Source: JAAEKA01 sp049299095
GTDB lineage: Bacteria > Chloroflexota > Anaerolineae > JAAEKA01
Reading direction: 5' to 3'
NCBI GenBank assembly: GCA_049299095.1
Contig: JBAQWV010000041.1
Span: forward strand, 186,001-250,000
DNA: 64,000 bases
In this document: one piece after another, positions 40,246 to 49,311 of the stretch
Position numbering within the stretch: position 1 is the first letter of the stretch
Layout: every line of letters starts with the position of its first letter
The notes under the pieces: model-generated
Told to the model about the DNA's origin: nothing
Databases searched by the model: none
What the model saw: the letters and a program-made list of their open reading frames with translations, nothing else
Program-made: the position numbers and the translations under genes

Positions 40246-42717
40246 CTAGCGCCGCGGGCGGAAGAACTGGCGGTAGAACACACCCAGCAGCACACCAGCG
40301 ACCACACCCAGCGCAGCCCAGCCCCAGTCGGGCAAGGCCTGGTTTTGTGCGCTGAAGCTGGCAAGCTCAACCGCGGTCGGTTCGTCAATGGTTAAAGCAC
40401 GGCTGGGGCTGGCCCATGAACTGTTCACTGTGTCCAACTGCGAGCGGATGCGTAGCCCCGCGGTCGAGGTGGCATCCTTCGGCACGCGCCACAAGACGGC
40501 GCCGGTGGCCGAGCGGCTTGGCTCTACCTCGGCCAGTTGCCATTCGGCCAGGCTAATCCGATCCACGCGCACGTCACTCAACCAGACTGCATCCTCCGCG
40601 CGGCTGACTGTGCCATCCTTACGGTAACGCCAGGTCAATTCATGCGCGCCCGCGGGCAGGATCACGGTGAAGGGTTGCCAATCTTGCTGGCCGCTGGCCC
40701 GCAGATAGGTCACGCCGTCCACCTGAAATTCAAAGAGGTCGAAACCCTGTTCAGTGTCCAGGCGATAACGAAAACTGAGGGGGCCATCGGCCACCATCTG
40801 CACCGGCCAACGCAGGCTGCTGCTTTGGCTGTGTTCGATTACACCGGAACGGAAAGCGCCGTCCAGAGCCAGCCAGCCCGCTTGTCCGTAGCTTTGCATA
40901 TCGTCAGGTACACCTTGCGCAGGATCAAGCTGCCGCGTGCCGACGGCGGTGGCATTGGCGCTCCAGGCCAGTTCAAAAGCTACCGGCAACTCGGTGCGCG
41001 TTTGCCAATCCACTGCGGCAAGCCCGCCGGGGCGCAACGTGTCACCGCCCGCGGGGCTGCGCAGCAATGGAGCAGGCAGCGTGGCCAGCCCGCGGCTTTG
41101 CAGTGCCTGCAGAATGGCTGCGCGGTGTGCGCTGTTGTATAAATTGGCGTCGGCGTCCAGCAAAGCTTGACCAGCTTCGGGCAGTGTGGCCGCGGGCGGC
41201 AGATAAAACGCGCTTTCCAACGCCAGCCGATCTGCCACCGCTTGCCCGGCGGCTGCGCGCACATCCCACAACACACGACTCCAGATTTCGCCGTCTACGT
41301 GTGGATCGCCGGATAGATTAACGGGGTATTGACGTGCCCGGTCAACCCGGCGGAGACAGCGCGCCGCGCGCGCGTAGCCGCGGCTGTCCCATTCGCCGAT
41401 GCACGCGGGGTCGTTGGTGGTATCGGCGAAGAGCGAAGCCGCCAGATAGTCACCAAAGCCCTCGCCGAGTGCGTCCATGTCGCCACCACCCCAGTACGGG
41501 GCCATATCTTGCAGCAATGCGTGCGCGTACTCGTGAACAATGATATCAGGGTCTTGCGCGTCGGGCACGCCACCATCGCCAAAGTGCAGTGCATCGTCGC
41601 TGATGCTGTAAAACGACTGATCCTGCTCGAACCAGTGCGCGCTGACAAAGGTGACACGGTCACGAATGCCGTTGGCCGGGGTGTTGGCCGCGCTGTAGCC
41701 AAGCGATTGCAGATAGCGTTGGGTGGTGTCAATGTAGTAGTAGGCCATCACTTCGGCAAAACGCGGGTCGTTGGGGTCGTATTCAAATGTGCCTTGCGAC
41801 GAAAAGGCCGCAGATGGCAGATAACCTTCTGGTTGGGTCACATCTACGTACTCGCCGCGTAGCCAACCGCTGCCGTCCAGCCCTTGCAACGGCAAAGACC
41901 GTAGCTGCGGCGCGCGACGGAACGCCGTCGCAGGTTGTGGCGTCGTAAGATCGAATACTTGCCCGCGCGCCAGCACCAGCCGATTGTAGCGTTTAAGCAC
42001 CGCGCCGGTCGCCGCGTCAAGAAAAACTTCCCAGTCCCCTTGTGGCTGGGCCGCGGAGATCAGCACACGCCAGACCAGTTGTCCGGTGGTCTCGTTCATG
42101 GGCAAGACCATCAACTGCGGTGCGGGGCTGTTCGCGCGCGGGGCGGCAAACTGAATGGCGGCGCGGGCGCTCTGCACAGCCTGCACCGGCGTGATTGGGG
42201 CGACTGCGGCGTCGGGCAAGCGCAGGTCAGGCAGAAGGCGGCTTTGCAACACCTGCACCTGGCCGTGCTTGTCCAGATGAAGGGCCAGATAAGCGCCGTA
42301 AATCGGATGACCGGCTAGCGTCTGCTGATAAACCACGTGGCCGCTGTCAAGACCGTTGCGCACAGAGATCAGTTGCAGGTCGGCCAGCGTCGGGTCTACA
42401 CCGAGAAACGCGGCATAAGTGCGGACGAAAGCATCGGCCTGGGCGCGGACGTCGCCCTGCCCCGGCTCGCCCGGCACTGTGCAGGTGCGCAGTTGCGCAG
42501 GCCAGCCGCTGATTGGGTTGCGCGTAATGGCAACACAGGCCAGATCAACCGGTGGCGACTGCGGCGCGGCCGCGACGGGCGCGCTGAAACTCACCAGCAG
42601 CGCCAGCAGGAACAGCAGGCGAGCAGAGCGAGCAGCGTGAGCAGCGTGAGCCGGTAAATGTAGCATACGCCGTGCAGAAGGAAACATCAAAGCATCTACC
42701 TTGTGAAAACCCGTCAT
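40246..42717 (-). CDS. Secreted zinc metallopeptidase (M4/M36 superfamily), membrane-anchored at the C terminus
   Basis: 823 residues. A long polar N terminus is followed by a signal-peptide hydrophobic core (LLFLLALLVSFSAPVAAA). A propeptide of FTP/PepSY type spans ~50-250. The zinc motif is HEYAH at 395-399, with EGFGDYLAASLFAD downstream as the third ligand region, a pattern closer to fungalysin (M36) than to thermolysin. A ~200-residue beta domain follows, then a C-terminal helix (WGWAALGVVAGVLLGVFY) and RQFFRPRR, anchoring the protein in the membrane. The ATG at 42717 is chosen over one three codons earlier because that ATG overlaps the -10 box; 42717 sits exactly at the expected transcription start. 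Confidence 0.87.
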   Translation of the reverse strand: MTGFHKVDALMFPSARRMLHLPAHAAHAARSARLLFLLALLVSFSAPVAAAPQSPPVDLACVAITRNPISGWPAQLRTCTVPGEPGQGDVRAQADAFVRTYAAFLGVDPTLADLQLISVRNGLDSGHVVYQQTLAGHPIYGAYLALHLDKHGQVQVLQSRLLPDLRLPDAAVAPITPVQAVQSARAAIQFAAPRANSPAPQLMVLPMNETTGQLVWRVLISAAQPQGDWEVFLDAATGAVLKRYNRLVLARGQVFDLTTPQPATAFRRAPQLRSLPLQGLDGSGWLRGEYVDVTQPEGYLPSAAFSSQGTFEYDPNDPRFAEVMAYYYIDTTQRYLQSLGYSAANTPANGIRDRVTFVSAHWFEQDQSFYSISDDALHFGDGGVPDAQDPDIIVHEYAHALLQDMAPYWGGGDMDALGEGFGDYLAASLFADTTNDPACIGEWDSRGYARAARCLRRVDRARQYPVNLSGDPHVDGEIWSRVLWDVRAAAGQAVADRLALESAFYLPPAATLPEAGQALLDADANLYNSAHRAAILQALQSRGLATLPAPLLRSPAGGDTLRPGGLAAVDWQTRTELPVAFELAWSANATAVGTRQLDPAQGVPDDMQSYGQAGWLALDGAFRSGVIEHSQSSSLRWPVQMVADGPLSFRYRLDTEQGFDLFEFQVDGVTYLRASGQQDWQPFTVILPAGAHELTWRYRKDGTVSRAEDAVWLSDVRVDRISLAEWQLAEVEPSRSATGAVLWRVPKDATSTAGLRIRSQLDTVNSSWASPSRALTIDEPTAVELASFSAQNQALPDWGWAALGVVAGVLLGVFYRQFFRPRR

Positions 42718-42724
42718 TACGTTC

Positions 42725-42753
42725 ATTCTAGCATGGGAACGGGCAATTGTCTA
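42725..42753 (-). promoter_or_regulatory. Promoter of the M36-like peptidase, probable leaderless transcript
   Basis: Minus strand TAGACA (42748-42753), 17-nt spacer, TAGAAT (42725-42730). Seven bases later comes the ATG at 42717. Confidence 0.6.
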
Positions 42754-42851
42754 GCAAACCGGCTGTGTACGGATTTCGAATTCGCGTTGGGGGATGCCAA
42801 CTCTCCCGGCCCGGAAAACCGGATTGCCACCCAAAGCCCGTCTCGTTTCAA

Positions 42852-42880
42852 TTGACCCCCCCTTCCTTTTGTGCTATCAT
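42852..42880 (+). promoter_or_regulatory. Promoter of the lipoprotein-Nudix-PHP operon
   Basis: TTGACC (42852-42857), 17-nt spacer, TATCAT (42875-42880). The leader to the ATG at 42920 is ~33 nt with a Shine-Dalgarno. Confidence 0.7.
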
Positions 42881-42919
42881 CCTGCATTGCGCATATGCTA
42901 TGCGCCAAGGAGTTTTTGT

Positions 42920-43633
42920 ATGGTAAAGTTATATCGTGTTATTGGTTTGTCGCTGCTGGCCGCGTTCGTGTTGTCAGCCTGTAGCTCCTCGCTGACAACG
43001 CCGACGCCGATTGTATTGCCCACGCGCGCGCCGATCCCGTTCAGTGAAGCGGTTGAGATGCAAGTGCAGCAAGCGGACGCGGTTTTGCCCGATGGCCCGG
43101 CAACCGGCATCATCGCGGCCTACGGCACGGCCAGCGCGGGCAGTGACACGCTGCTGGCCTGCGCGTTGGAAACGACAACGATCCGCTGCATGCGTTATCC
43201 CGTGGCTCTGTCGAACCTCGCCGCGGGTTTGGTGCAACTGGATGGACAAGTAAACAGCGGCCAGCTCACTGTGCGCACGGCCAGCACCTTCGCCTGGGAC
43301 GAAGCCAGCCAGCGCGCCGCGGCTGAAGCGAAGCTCGCGGACATTGCTCCCCTGCTCACTACCTACGACTGGTCAAGCATTGCCCTGGCAGACTATGTAG
43401 AGTCGTCGGCGTGGTTTAACCCGGATGCTGAGCGGCTGAAAGCTATCCCACTGGAGCTGTATGGCTACGATCTTAGCAACGATTGGGTGATCTGGCGCGG
43501 TCAGGGCTGGGAAATGCCACAGGATACGCGTATCACCCACCGCTTTCCTGTAGTGTATATCATGACCGATCCTACCCAGGAACGTCCTGCTGAGGCGTTG
43601 GTCACCATTGAAGGCACCACCGAAGAACAGTAG
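42920..43633 (+). CDS. Hypothetical lipoprotein
   Basis: 237 residues. N-terminal signal with lipobox (LLAAFVLSAC, Cys ~20), then a short TPT linker. The rest (from ~50) is a soluble domain with ALAAYGTASAGSD-like start (seen as IIAAYGTASAGSDTLLACALE), a possible disulphide pair (LACALE and IRCMRY), and a C-terminal WRGQGWEMPQDT and FPVVYIMTDP; no family recognised. AAGGAG lies 7 nt before the ATG at 42920; a longer frame from 42794 starts before the promoter and is rejected. It heads a run of tightly spaced plus-strand genes. Confidence 0.75.
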   Translation: MVKLYRVIGLSLLAAFVLSACSSSLTTPTPIVLPTRAPIPFSEAVEMQVQQADAVLPDGPATGIIAAYGTASAGSDTLLACALETTTIRCMRYPVALSNLAAGLVQLDGQVNSGQLTVRTASTFAWDEASQRAAAEAKLADIAPLLTTYDWSSIALADYVESSAWFNPDAERLKAIPLELYGYDLSNDWVIWRGQGWEMPQDTRITHRFPVVYIMTDPTQERPAEALVTIEGTTEEQ

Positions 43634-43642
43634 TTTTAACGC

Positions 43643-44146
43643 ATGAAACCTTATCTCTATTGCCCAATGTGCGGGACATCGCTGGTTGAGCGTACAGTCT
43701 ACGGCTTGCCACGGCAGGCGTGCCCAGCCTGTGATTTCGTTTATTTCAAGGACCCCAAGGTCGCTGCGGCTGTGCTGATTGACGATAATGGCCGCGTCTT
43801 GCTGATCCGGCGGGCGGTGGATCCGCGCAGCGGCTACTGGGCACTGCCCGCAGGCTTTGTCGAGGAACATGAACTGCCCGACGAAGCTGCCAGCCGCGAA
43901 GTGCTGGAAGAGACCGGTCTGGCTGTGGCAGTGGGTGATTTGCTGCGCATTCGTCGCACGGCCAACCCCAAGAAGCCCGGCTTCCTGATGACCTATCGCG
44001 GGGAACTGCTCGGTGGTCAGTTGCAGGCCAACGATGACGTGAGCGAAGCGCGCTGGTTCGGCCTGGAGGAAATTCCCTGGGACGATCTTGCCTTTGAAAG
44101 CACCATTGAGTCGCTGCAAGCGTGGGCCGCGGCCCAGCCGGGATGA
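43643..44146 (+). CDS. Nudix hydrolase with N-terminal zinc ribbon
   Basis: 167 residues. The N-terminal zinc ribbon (YCPMCGTSL, then ACPACDF, two CxxC pairs) is that of NADH pyrophosphatase-like proteins. The Nudix box fits G-x5-E-x7-REVLEETGL: it starts at GFVEEHE and ends REVLEETGL. It hydrolyses a nucleoside diphosphate linked to another group; the substrate is not set by the sequence, though ADP-sugar/NADH-type substrates are common in this ribbon-Nudix group. The ATG at 43643 lies 9 nt after the lipoprotein stop. Confidence 0.92.
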   Translation: MKPYLYCPMCGTSLVERTVYGLPRQACPACDFVYFKDPKVAAAVLIDDNGRVLLIRRAVDPRSGYWALPAGFVEEHELPDEAASREVLEETGLAVAVGDLLRIRRTANPKKPGFLMTYRGELLGGQLQANDDVSEARWFGLEEIPWDDLAFESTIESLQAWAAAQPG

Positions 44147-44152
44147 TTTTCT

Positions 44153-45004
44153 ATGAACCAGATTGATCTGCATACCCACACAACGGCTTCTGACGGCAAA
44201 CACTCCCCCGCCGAGCTGATCCAGATGGCGGGCGAGTTGGGCTTGCACGCGGTGGCAGTGTGTGACCACGATTCCACCGCGGGCCTGGCGGAGGCGCTGG
44301 CTGCTGGCGCACAGGCGGGCGTTGAAGTGATTCCCGCGGTTGAGTTGAGTTGTGACGTGCCGGAAGGTGAGTTGCACATGCTCGGTTACTTCCCGGACTA
44401 CGCCGACGCCGCGTTTCAGACGGAATTGAGCCGTCTGCGCGAGGGTCGCGTAGGTCGGGCGCAGGCGATGGTGCGCAAGCTGAATGAGCTGGGCTATCCC
44501 ATCACTTACGAGCGCGTGCTGGAGCTGGCGGGGGACGGCGCGATTGGCCGCCCACACGTTGCGCAGGCGTTGGTAGAAGCACGGCTGGTACAAAACAAGG
44601 GTGAAGCCTTCGAGCGGCTGATCGGACGCAACGGCCCCGCCCACGTCGAACGTGCCAAGCTGCTGCCGACAGATGCCTGCCGCCTGATCCGCAGCGTCGG
44701 CGGGTTGCCGGTTTTTGCGCATCCCTTCATTGCCACGGCCAGCGGCCGCGTGCTGGAACCGATGCCGGTGGAAGCGTCGCTGCCGGGCCTGGTAGACGCC
44801 GGGCTGGCGGGCATCGAAGTGTACTATCCCAACTACACACCGCGGTTGATCGAGCGTCTGACACGCCTCAGCCGCAAGTTTGGTTTGCTGGTCACGGGCG
44901 GCTCCGATTTTCACGGCGAAGGGTCGGCTGGCGCACCACTGGGTGGTGTGTATGTGCCGAATAAATGCCTGACCGCGCTGAAAGCGGCGCACGCTGCCGC
45001 CTGA
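44153..45004 (+). CDS. PHP domain phosphoesterase (RNase AM/TrpH-like)
   Basis: 283 residues. All four PHP metal motifs appear: DLHTHTTASDG, VCDHDSTAG, AVELSCD with HMLGYF, and FAHPFI/GGSDFHGE at the end. The length and order match the E. coli YciV (RNase AM) group, 3',5'-nucleoside bisphosphate phosphatases that also trim 5' ends of rRNA. It is 6 nt after the Nudix gene; the ATG at 44153 has a poor Shine-Dalgarno but is forced by the first motif at residue 4. Confidence 0.9.
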   Translation: MNQIDLHTHTTASDGKHSPAELIQMAGELGLHAVAVCDHDSTAGLAEALAAGAQAGVEVIPAVELSCDVPEGELHMLGYFPDYADAAFQTELSRLREGRVGRAQAMVRKLNELGYPITYERVLELAGDGAIGRPHVAQALVEARLVQNKGEAFERLIGRNGPAHVERAKLLPTDACRLIRSVGGLPVFAHPFIATASGRVLEPMPVEASLPGLVDAGLAGIEVYYPNYTPRLIERLTRLSRKFGLLVTGGSDFHGEGSAGAPLGGVYVPNKCLTALKAAHAAA

Positions 45005-45044
45005 GCCGCTCTTTCGATCATTTTTATTCAGAAACGATTTTGTT

Positions 45045-45845
45045 ATGCTTGCAACTGCGATAAACCTCGTGCGCGCGGCGGGCGACCTGCTGCGGCAAGG
45101 CCATTATAACGGCTCTGGCCGCGCGGCCAGCAAGAGCAGCGCGGTGGACCTGGTCACGGAATATGACCTGGCCTCGGAGCGTCTGATAACGGCTGGCCTG
45201 CGCCAGCATTTTCCCGATTATGCCATTCTGGGTGAAGAAGGCGACCATACACTGCCTGCCGCCGGCCCAGTCTGGGTGATTGATCCGGTGGACGGCACGA
45301 CCAACTTTGCGCACGGCTTTCCGGTGTTCAGTATCTCGCTGGCGCTCCTGGTAGACCGTCAGCCAGAACTGGGCGTGGTTTACGATCCACTGCGCGATGA
45401 CCTGTTCTGGGCGCAGCGTGGGCAGGGAGCCTGGCGCGGGGAACGGCGGTTGCAGGTAGCGCCCAGCAGCAGCCTAGAGAGCAGCTTGCTGGCAACCGGC
45501 TTTCCCTATGACCGTGCCAGCAATGCCGACAATAATCTGGCTGAATTTTCTTACTTCATGCCACGCACGCGCGGCGTGCGGCGTGCCGGTTCTGCCGCAC
45601 TGGACATGGCCTGGGTGGCCGCGGGCTGGGTTAACGGCTACTGGGAACGCGGTGTGCAGGTCTGGGACATGGCCGCCGCGGTTCTGATGGTGTCTGAAGC
45701 TGGCGGCCTGGTCACCACCTATTCGGGTCGCCCCTGGCAACCAGGTGATCGAACGGTGGTCGGCGCGCACAGCACCGTCCATGCGCTGCTGCTGAACGGC
45801 ATTGCCGAAGCACGCGGTGGGCGTCACTTGCCGATGCTGGAATAG
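45045..45845 (+). CDS. Inositol monophosphatase family protein
   Basis: 266 residues, standard IMPase length. Mg-binding motifs GEEGDHTLP, WVIDPVDGTTNFAHGFP (the signature) and GVQVWDMAAAVLMVSEAGG are complete. Members hydrolyse myo-inositol-1-phosphate, and some also act on fructose-1,6-bisphosphate or PAP. The neighbouring PHP gene also handles bisphosphorylated nucleotides, so a PAP/pAp role is possible but unproven. The ATG at 45045 follows the PHP stop by 40 nt. Confidence 0.93.
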   Translation: MLATAINLVRAAGDLLRQGHYNGSGRAASKSSAVDLVTEYDLASERLITAGLRQHFPDYAILGEEGDHTLPAAGPVWVIDPVDGTTNFAHGFPVFSISLALLVDRQPELGVVYDPLRDDLFWAQRGQGAWRGERRLQVAPSSSLESSLLATGFPYDRASNADNNLAEFSYFMPRTRGVRRAGSAALDMAWVAAGWVNGYWERGVQVWDMAAAVLMVSEAGGLVTTYSGRPWQPGDRTVVGAHSTVHALLLNGIAEARGGRHLPMLE

Positions 45846-45870
45846 GATCTTCGAGTCTTTTTGATGTGTT

Positions 45871-47034
45871 ATGTATCTGAATAACAAGAGACGCCCCCGG
45901 CGCCGCCGTCGCGGCTCGCCGGTTCCCATGTTTATCGTGGCTATTGCCGCGCTGCTGGTGGTGGCTTTCGTAGCCAACCAGGAGTTCGACCTGTTGCGCA
46001 ATCCCTTCCAGACGCCAACGCCTTCAGCCACACCCACGCGCACGACGCTTTCTTATTTCGATGAAGCAGATGCATATGTAGACGAAGGCAAAGTGGTGCA
46101 GGCTGCGGAAACGCTCAAAATTGTGGCCGAACGCGAGCCGGAAAACGATGAAGTGCGCCGCGAGATTGCGCATTTGTATATCTACGGCGGTCAGTATAGC
46201 GACGCGTTGCCGGTGGCGCAGGAGGCCGTCAAGATCAACGAAGACGATGCGCGCAACCAAGCCACCCTGGCGATGGCGTTGACCTGGACTGGAAACTTCG
46301 ACGACGGCTATTCCGCCGCACAGTTGGCGGTACAAATGGATCCACAGTTGCCGCAGGCTCATGCACAACTGGCCGAAGTGCTAGCCAGTCTGGGAAGCTG
46401 GCGGCAGGCACAGCAGGAAGTGCAGGTGGCGCTTGATCAGGCCCCGCGCGATTTTGATTCTGTGCGCATCATGGGCTACACCTACGAAGTGCAGGGTAAG
46501 TACACCGAGGCGCTCGACTATTATCAGCAGGCCGCAGACCTCAAGCCACACATTCCGCTGATCTATCTGGTGATGGGACGCAACTACCGCGCGCTGGAAG
46601 ACTACGACCAGGCCATTGCCAGTTTTCGGCGCGGGCTGGAGGGTGCTTCGGAAGACCCCTGGCTGCACTTCGAGTTGGGCAAAACGCTGTTCCAGGTAGG
46701 TGATCAGGAACTCGGCCTGCGCGAGCTGCGCAAGGCGGTGGAACTGCGGCCCGACATGCCTGACGCCTATCAGCAGTTGGGGGTGGGGTTGTATCTGCGC
46801 CGCGCCTATGAAGAAGCGATTGAAAACATGCAAAAGGCGATTGATCTGGGCAACAACGCCGCGATCAACTATTACATCATTGGGCGGTCTTACCTGAACC
46901 TTGAAGTGCCAGACTGCGCCAACGCTGTGCCCAACCTGCAAAAGGCATTGGAAGTGGATGCCGAGATGATTCCGTATGTGGATGCGGCGGACAGCATCCG
47001 GGAATGTGGCGGTGTGGTGCCGGCCAGTCCGTAA
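45871..47034 (+). CDS. Membrane-anchored TPR repeat protein
   Basis: 387 residues. A short Arg-rich cytoplasmic tail (RRPRRRRRGS) is followed by one membrane helix (MFIVAIAALLVVAFVA, ~20-36), a short TPT spacer, and then about eight tetratricopeptide repeats to the end (for example YIYGGQYSDALPVAQEAVKI, YTEALDYYQQAADLKP, YDQAIASFRRGLEGA). Positive-inside orientation places the repeats outside. It is a probable scaffold for protein interaction at the cell surface. Twenty-five nt after the phosphatase. Confidence 0.88.
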   Translation: MYLNNKRRPRRRRRGSPVPMFIVAIAALLVVAFVANQEFDLLRNPFQTPTPSATPTRTTLSYFDEADAYVDEGKVVQAAETLKIVAEREPENDEVRREIAHLYIYGGQYSDALPVAQEAVKINEDDARNQATLAMALTWTGNFDDGYSAAQLAVQMDPQLPQAHAQLAEVLASLGSWRQAQQEVQVALDQAPRDFDSVRIMGYTYEVQGKYTEALDYYQQAADLKPHIPLIYLVMGRNYRALEDYDQAIASFRRGLEGASEDPWLHFELGKTLFQVGDQELGLRELRKAVELRPDMPDAYQQLGVGLYLRRAYEEAIENMQKAIDLGNNAAINYYIIGRSYLNLEVPDCANAVPNLQKALEVDAEMIPYVDAADSIRECGGVVPASP

Positions 47035-47061
47035 CGAACCGCAACAACTGTTGCGACAAAT

Positions 47062-47090
47062 TTGACCGTTCGCACAGGGTGATGTATGAT
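47062..47090 (+). promoter_or_regulatory. groESL promoter
   Basis: TTGACC (47062-47067), 17-nt spacer, TATGAT (47085-47090), immediately before the CIRCE operator. Confidence 0.8.
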
Positions 47091-47097
47091 TAGGATG

Positions 47098-47124
47098 TTA
47101 GCACTCAATACACAAGAGTGCTAA
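47098..47124 (+). promoter_or_regulatory. CIRCE operator (HrcA binding site)
   Basis: TTAGCACTC (47098-47106), exactly 9-nt spacer, GAGTGCTAA (47116-47124): perfect match to the CIRCE consensus. The operator covers the transcription start, so HrcA would repress groESL until heat shock. hrcA itself is not in the window. Confidence 0.97.
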
Positions 47125-47197
47125 CATCCTTTCTTTTATAGCCCTGTGACCAGCGTGTCACAGCAAAAAACACCTATTGTAGAGGAGCTAAACACAC

Positions 47198-47485
47198 ATG
47201 AACCTCAAGCCGCTGGGCGATCGCCTGCTGGTCAAGCCAATCGAACAAGAAGAAAAGACTGCTTCCGGCATTATCCTGCCCGAAACCGCCAAAGAGAAGC
47301 CGCAGGAAGGCGAAGTATTGGCCGTAGGTGCTGGCAGCCGCAAGGACGACGGCTCACGCATTGCAATGGACGTGACCGTGGGTGACCGCGTGCTGTACGC
47401 CAAATATGCTGGCACCGAAGTGAAGATGGACGGCGTGAAGTATCTCATTCTGCGTGAGAGTGACGTGCTGGCCATCGTTGGGTAA
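47198..47485 (+). CDS. groES: Co-chaperonin GroES
   Basis: 95 residues. It starts MNLKPLGDRLLVKP, with the mobile loop EEKTASGIILPETAKEKPQEG (binding GroEL) and the C-terminal YLILRESDVLAIVG. It caps the GroEL ring. GAGGAG precedes the ATG at 47198; groEL follows after 57 nt. Confidence 0.98.
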   Translation: MNLKPLGDRLLVKPIEQEEKTASGIILPETAKEKPQEGEVLAVGAGSRKDDGSRIAMDVTVGDRVLYAKYAGTEVKMDGVKYLILRESDVLAIVG

Positions 47486-47542
47486 TTTTCGATTCGTATA
47501 ACACAACAAACAAGGTTTATCTCAAAGGAGCTTTAAAACAAC

Positions 47543-49189
47543 ATGGCAAAGCAACTCATTTTCGCCGAAGAAGCGCGTCGCAATCTGAAGGTCGGCGTGG
47601 ACACCCTCGCCAATGCAGTCAAGACCACCCTCGGCCCCAAGGGCCGCAACGTCGCCCTGGACAAGAAATGGGGCGCCCCCACGATTACCCATGACGGCGT
47701 TACCGTAGCCAAGGAAATCGAGCTGGAAGACCCCTATCAGAACATGGGCGCCCAGTTGCTGAAGGAAGCCGCCACCAAGACCAACGACATCGCGGGCGAC
47801 GGCACTACCACCGCCACCGTGCTGGCGCAGACCATCGTCAACGAAGGTCTGAAGAACGTGGCGGCAGGCGCCAACCCGATGCTGCTGAAGCGCGGTATCG
47901 AGCGCGGCGTCGGCGTGCTGGCGGATGCGATCCGCTCGCAGGCCATCGAAATCAGCACCAAGGACGAAATCGCCGCGGTGGCTGCCATCTCTGCGCAGGA
48001 CCAGGAAATCGGCGGCCTGATCGCTGATGTCATGGACAAGGTCGGCAAGGACGGCGTCATCACGGTTGAAGAAAGCAAGACCGGCATCGCCTTCGAGACC
48101 GAGTTCGTCGAAGGTATGCAGTTCGACCGCGGTTACCTGACCCCCTATTTCGTCTCCAACCCGGAGCGGATGGAAGCCGAAATGGAAGACCCCTATATCC
48201 TGCTGACCGACAAGAAAATCTCGGCCGCGGCTGACATCGTGCCCGTGCTTGAAAAGCTGATCCAGCTTGGTAAGCGCGACCTGGTGATCATCGCCGAGGA
48301 CGTGGACAGCGAAGCGCTGGCGACCCTCGTGCTAAACAAGCTGCGCGGCGTCTTCAACGTGCTGGCGATCAAGGCCCCTGGCTTTGGCGACCGCCGCAAG
48401 GCTATGCTGCAAGACATGGCGATCCTGACCGGTGCGCAGGTTATCACCGAGGAAATGGGCCGCAAGCTGGAAACCACCCAGATCAGCGATCTGGGCCGCT
48501 GCGACAAGATCGTTTCCACCAAGGATGACACCACCATCGTCGGCGGCGCTGGCGATGAGAAGCAGATCAAGGCCCGCATCGAGCAGATCAAGGTCGAGAT
48601 TGACAACAGTACCAGCGACTACGACCGCGAGAAGCTGCAAGAGCGCCTGGCCAAGCTGGCTGGCGGTGTGGCGATCATCCGCGTCGGCGCTGCCACCGAG
48701 GTGGAGCTGAAGGAAAAGAAGCACCGTGTCGAGGACGCCCTGAGCGCCACCCGCGCGGCTGTGGAAGAAGGCATCGTGCCTGGCGGTGGTGTGGCTCTGG
48801 TCAACGCCGTGGCTTCGTTGGAAAAGGCCGAAGCCGGCGCTGAAGGCGATATTCTGACGGGCGTGCGCATTCTGCGCCGCGCGCTGGAAGAGCCGATGCG
48901 CCAGATCGCGACCAACGCCGGTAAGGATGGCGCTGTGACCGTCGAGACGGTGCGCCGCCTGCAGAAGGAACAGGGCAACACGCGCCTGGGCTATGATGTC
49001 ATCAGCGAGCAGTATATGGACATGGTAGACAAGGGCATCATTGACCCGGCCAAGGTGACCCGTGGTGGTTTGGAAAACGCGGCCAGCATCGCCGCGATGA
49101 TCCTGACGACCGAAGCGCTGATCACTGACATTCCGTCGAAGGAAGCTGCGCCGGCGATGCCTCAGGGCGGCGGCGGTATGGACTTCTAG
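47543..49189 (+). CDS. groEL: Chaperonin GroEL
   Basis: 548 residues, full length. ATP-binding LGPKGRNVALDKKWGAP and AGDGTTTATVLAQ (with the catalytic Asp of GDGTTT), the apical RGYLTPYFVSNPERMEAE, and IVPGGGVALVNAV are all present. The C-terminal tail ends PQGGGGMDF, close to the usual Gly-Gly-Met repeat. AAAGGAG precedes the ATG at 47543. Regulated by CIRCE with groES. Confidence 0.98.
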   Translation: MAKQLIFAEEARRNLKVGVDTLANAVKTTLGPKGRNVALDKKWGAPTITHDGVTVAKEIELEDPYQNMGAQLLKEAATKTNDIAGDGTTTATVLAQTIVNEGLKNVAAGANPMLLKRGIERGVGVLADAIRSQAIEISTKDEIAAVAAISAQDQEIGGLIADVMDKVGKDGVITVEESKTGIAFETEFVEGMQFDRGYLTPYFVSNPERMEAEMEDPYILLTDKKISAAADIVPVLEKLIQLGKRDLVIIAEDVDSEALATLVLNKLRGVFNVLAIKAPGFGDRRKAMLQDMAILTGAQVITEEMGRKLETTQISDLGRCDKIVSTKDDTTIVGGAGDEKQIKARIEQIKVEIDNSTSDYDREKLQERLAKLAGGVAIIRVGAATEVELKEKKHRVEDALSATRAAVEEGIVPGGGVALVNAVASLEKAEAGAEGDILTGVRILRRALEEPMRQIATNAGKDGAVTVETVRRLQKEQGNTRLGYDVISEQYMDMVDKGIIDPAKVTRGGLENAASIAAMILTTEALITDIPSKEAAPAMPQGGGGMDF

Positions 49190-49203
49190 TATGTTCGCTT
49201 AAT

Positions 49204-49242
49204 AAAAAAACGGGTTGCCAACAATCGGCAACCCGTTTTTTT
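49204..49242. terminator. Bidirectional terminator after groEL
   Basis: ACGGGTTGCC (49210-49219) pairs with GGCAACCCGT (49227-49236), flanked by an A7 run and a T7 run. The 49253-49311 stretch that follows contains a GGCTCGGCTTCGGCAGGCTC segment of repeat-like appearance and no gene. Confidence 0.9.
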
Positions 49243-49311
49243 ATGGTGTTTGAGGAAATCGCCTTACGGCTCGGCTTCGGCAGGCTCAACCGACGGGGGC
49301 ACGACTAATCG

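Noticed and set aside
42794..42919. 42-residue N-terminal extension of the lipoprotein
   Set aside because: It would precede the TTGACC-17-TATCAT promoter and place the signal peptide internally; the ATG at 42920 has a Shine-Dalgarno.
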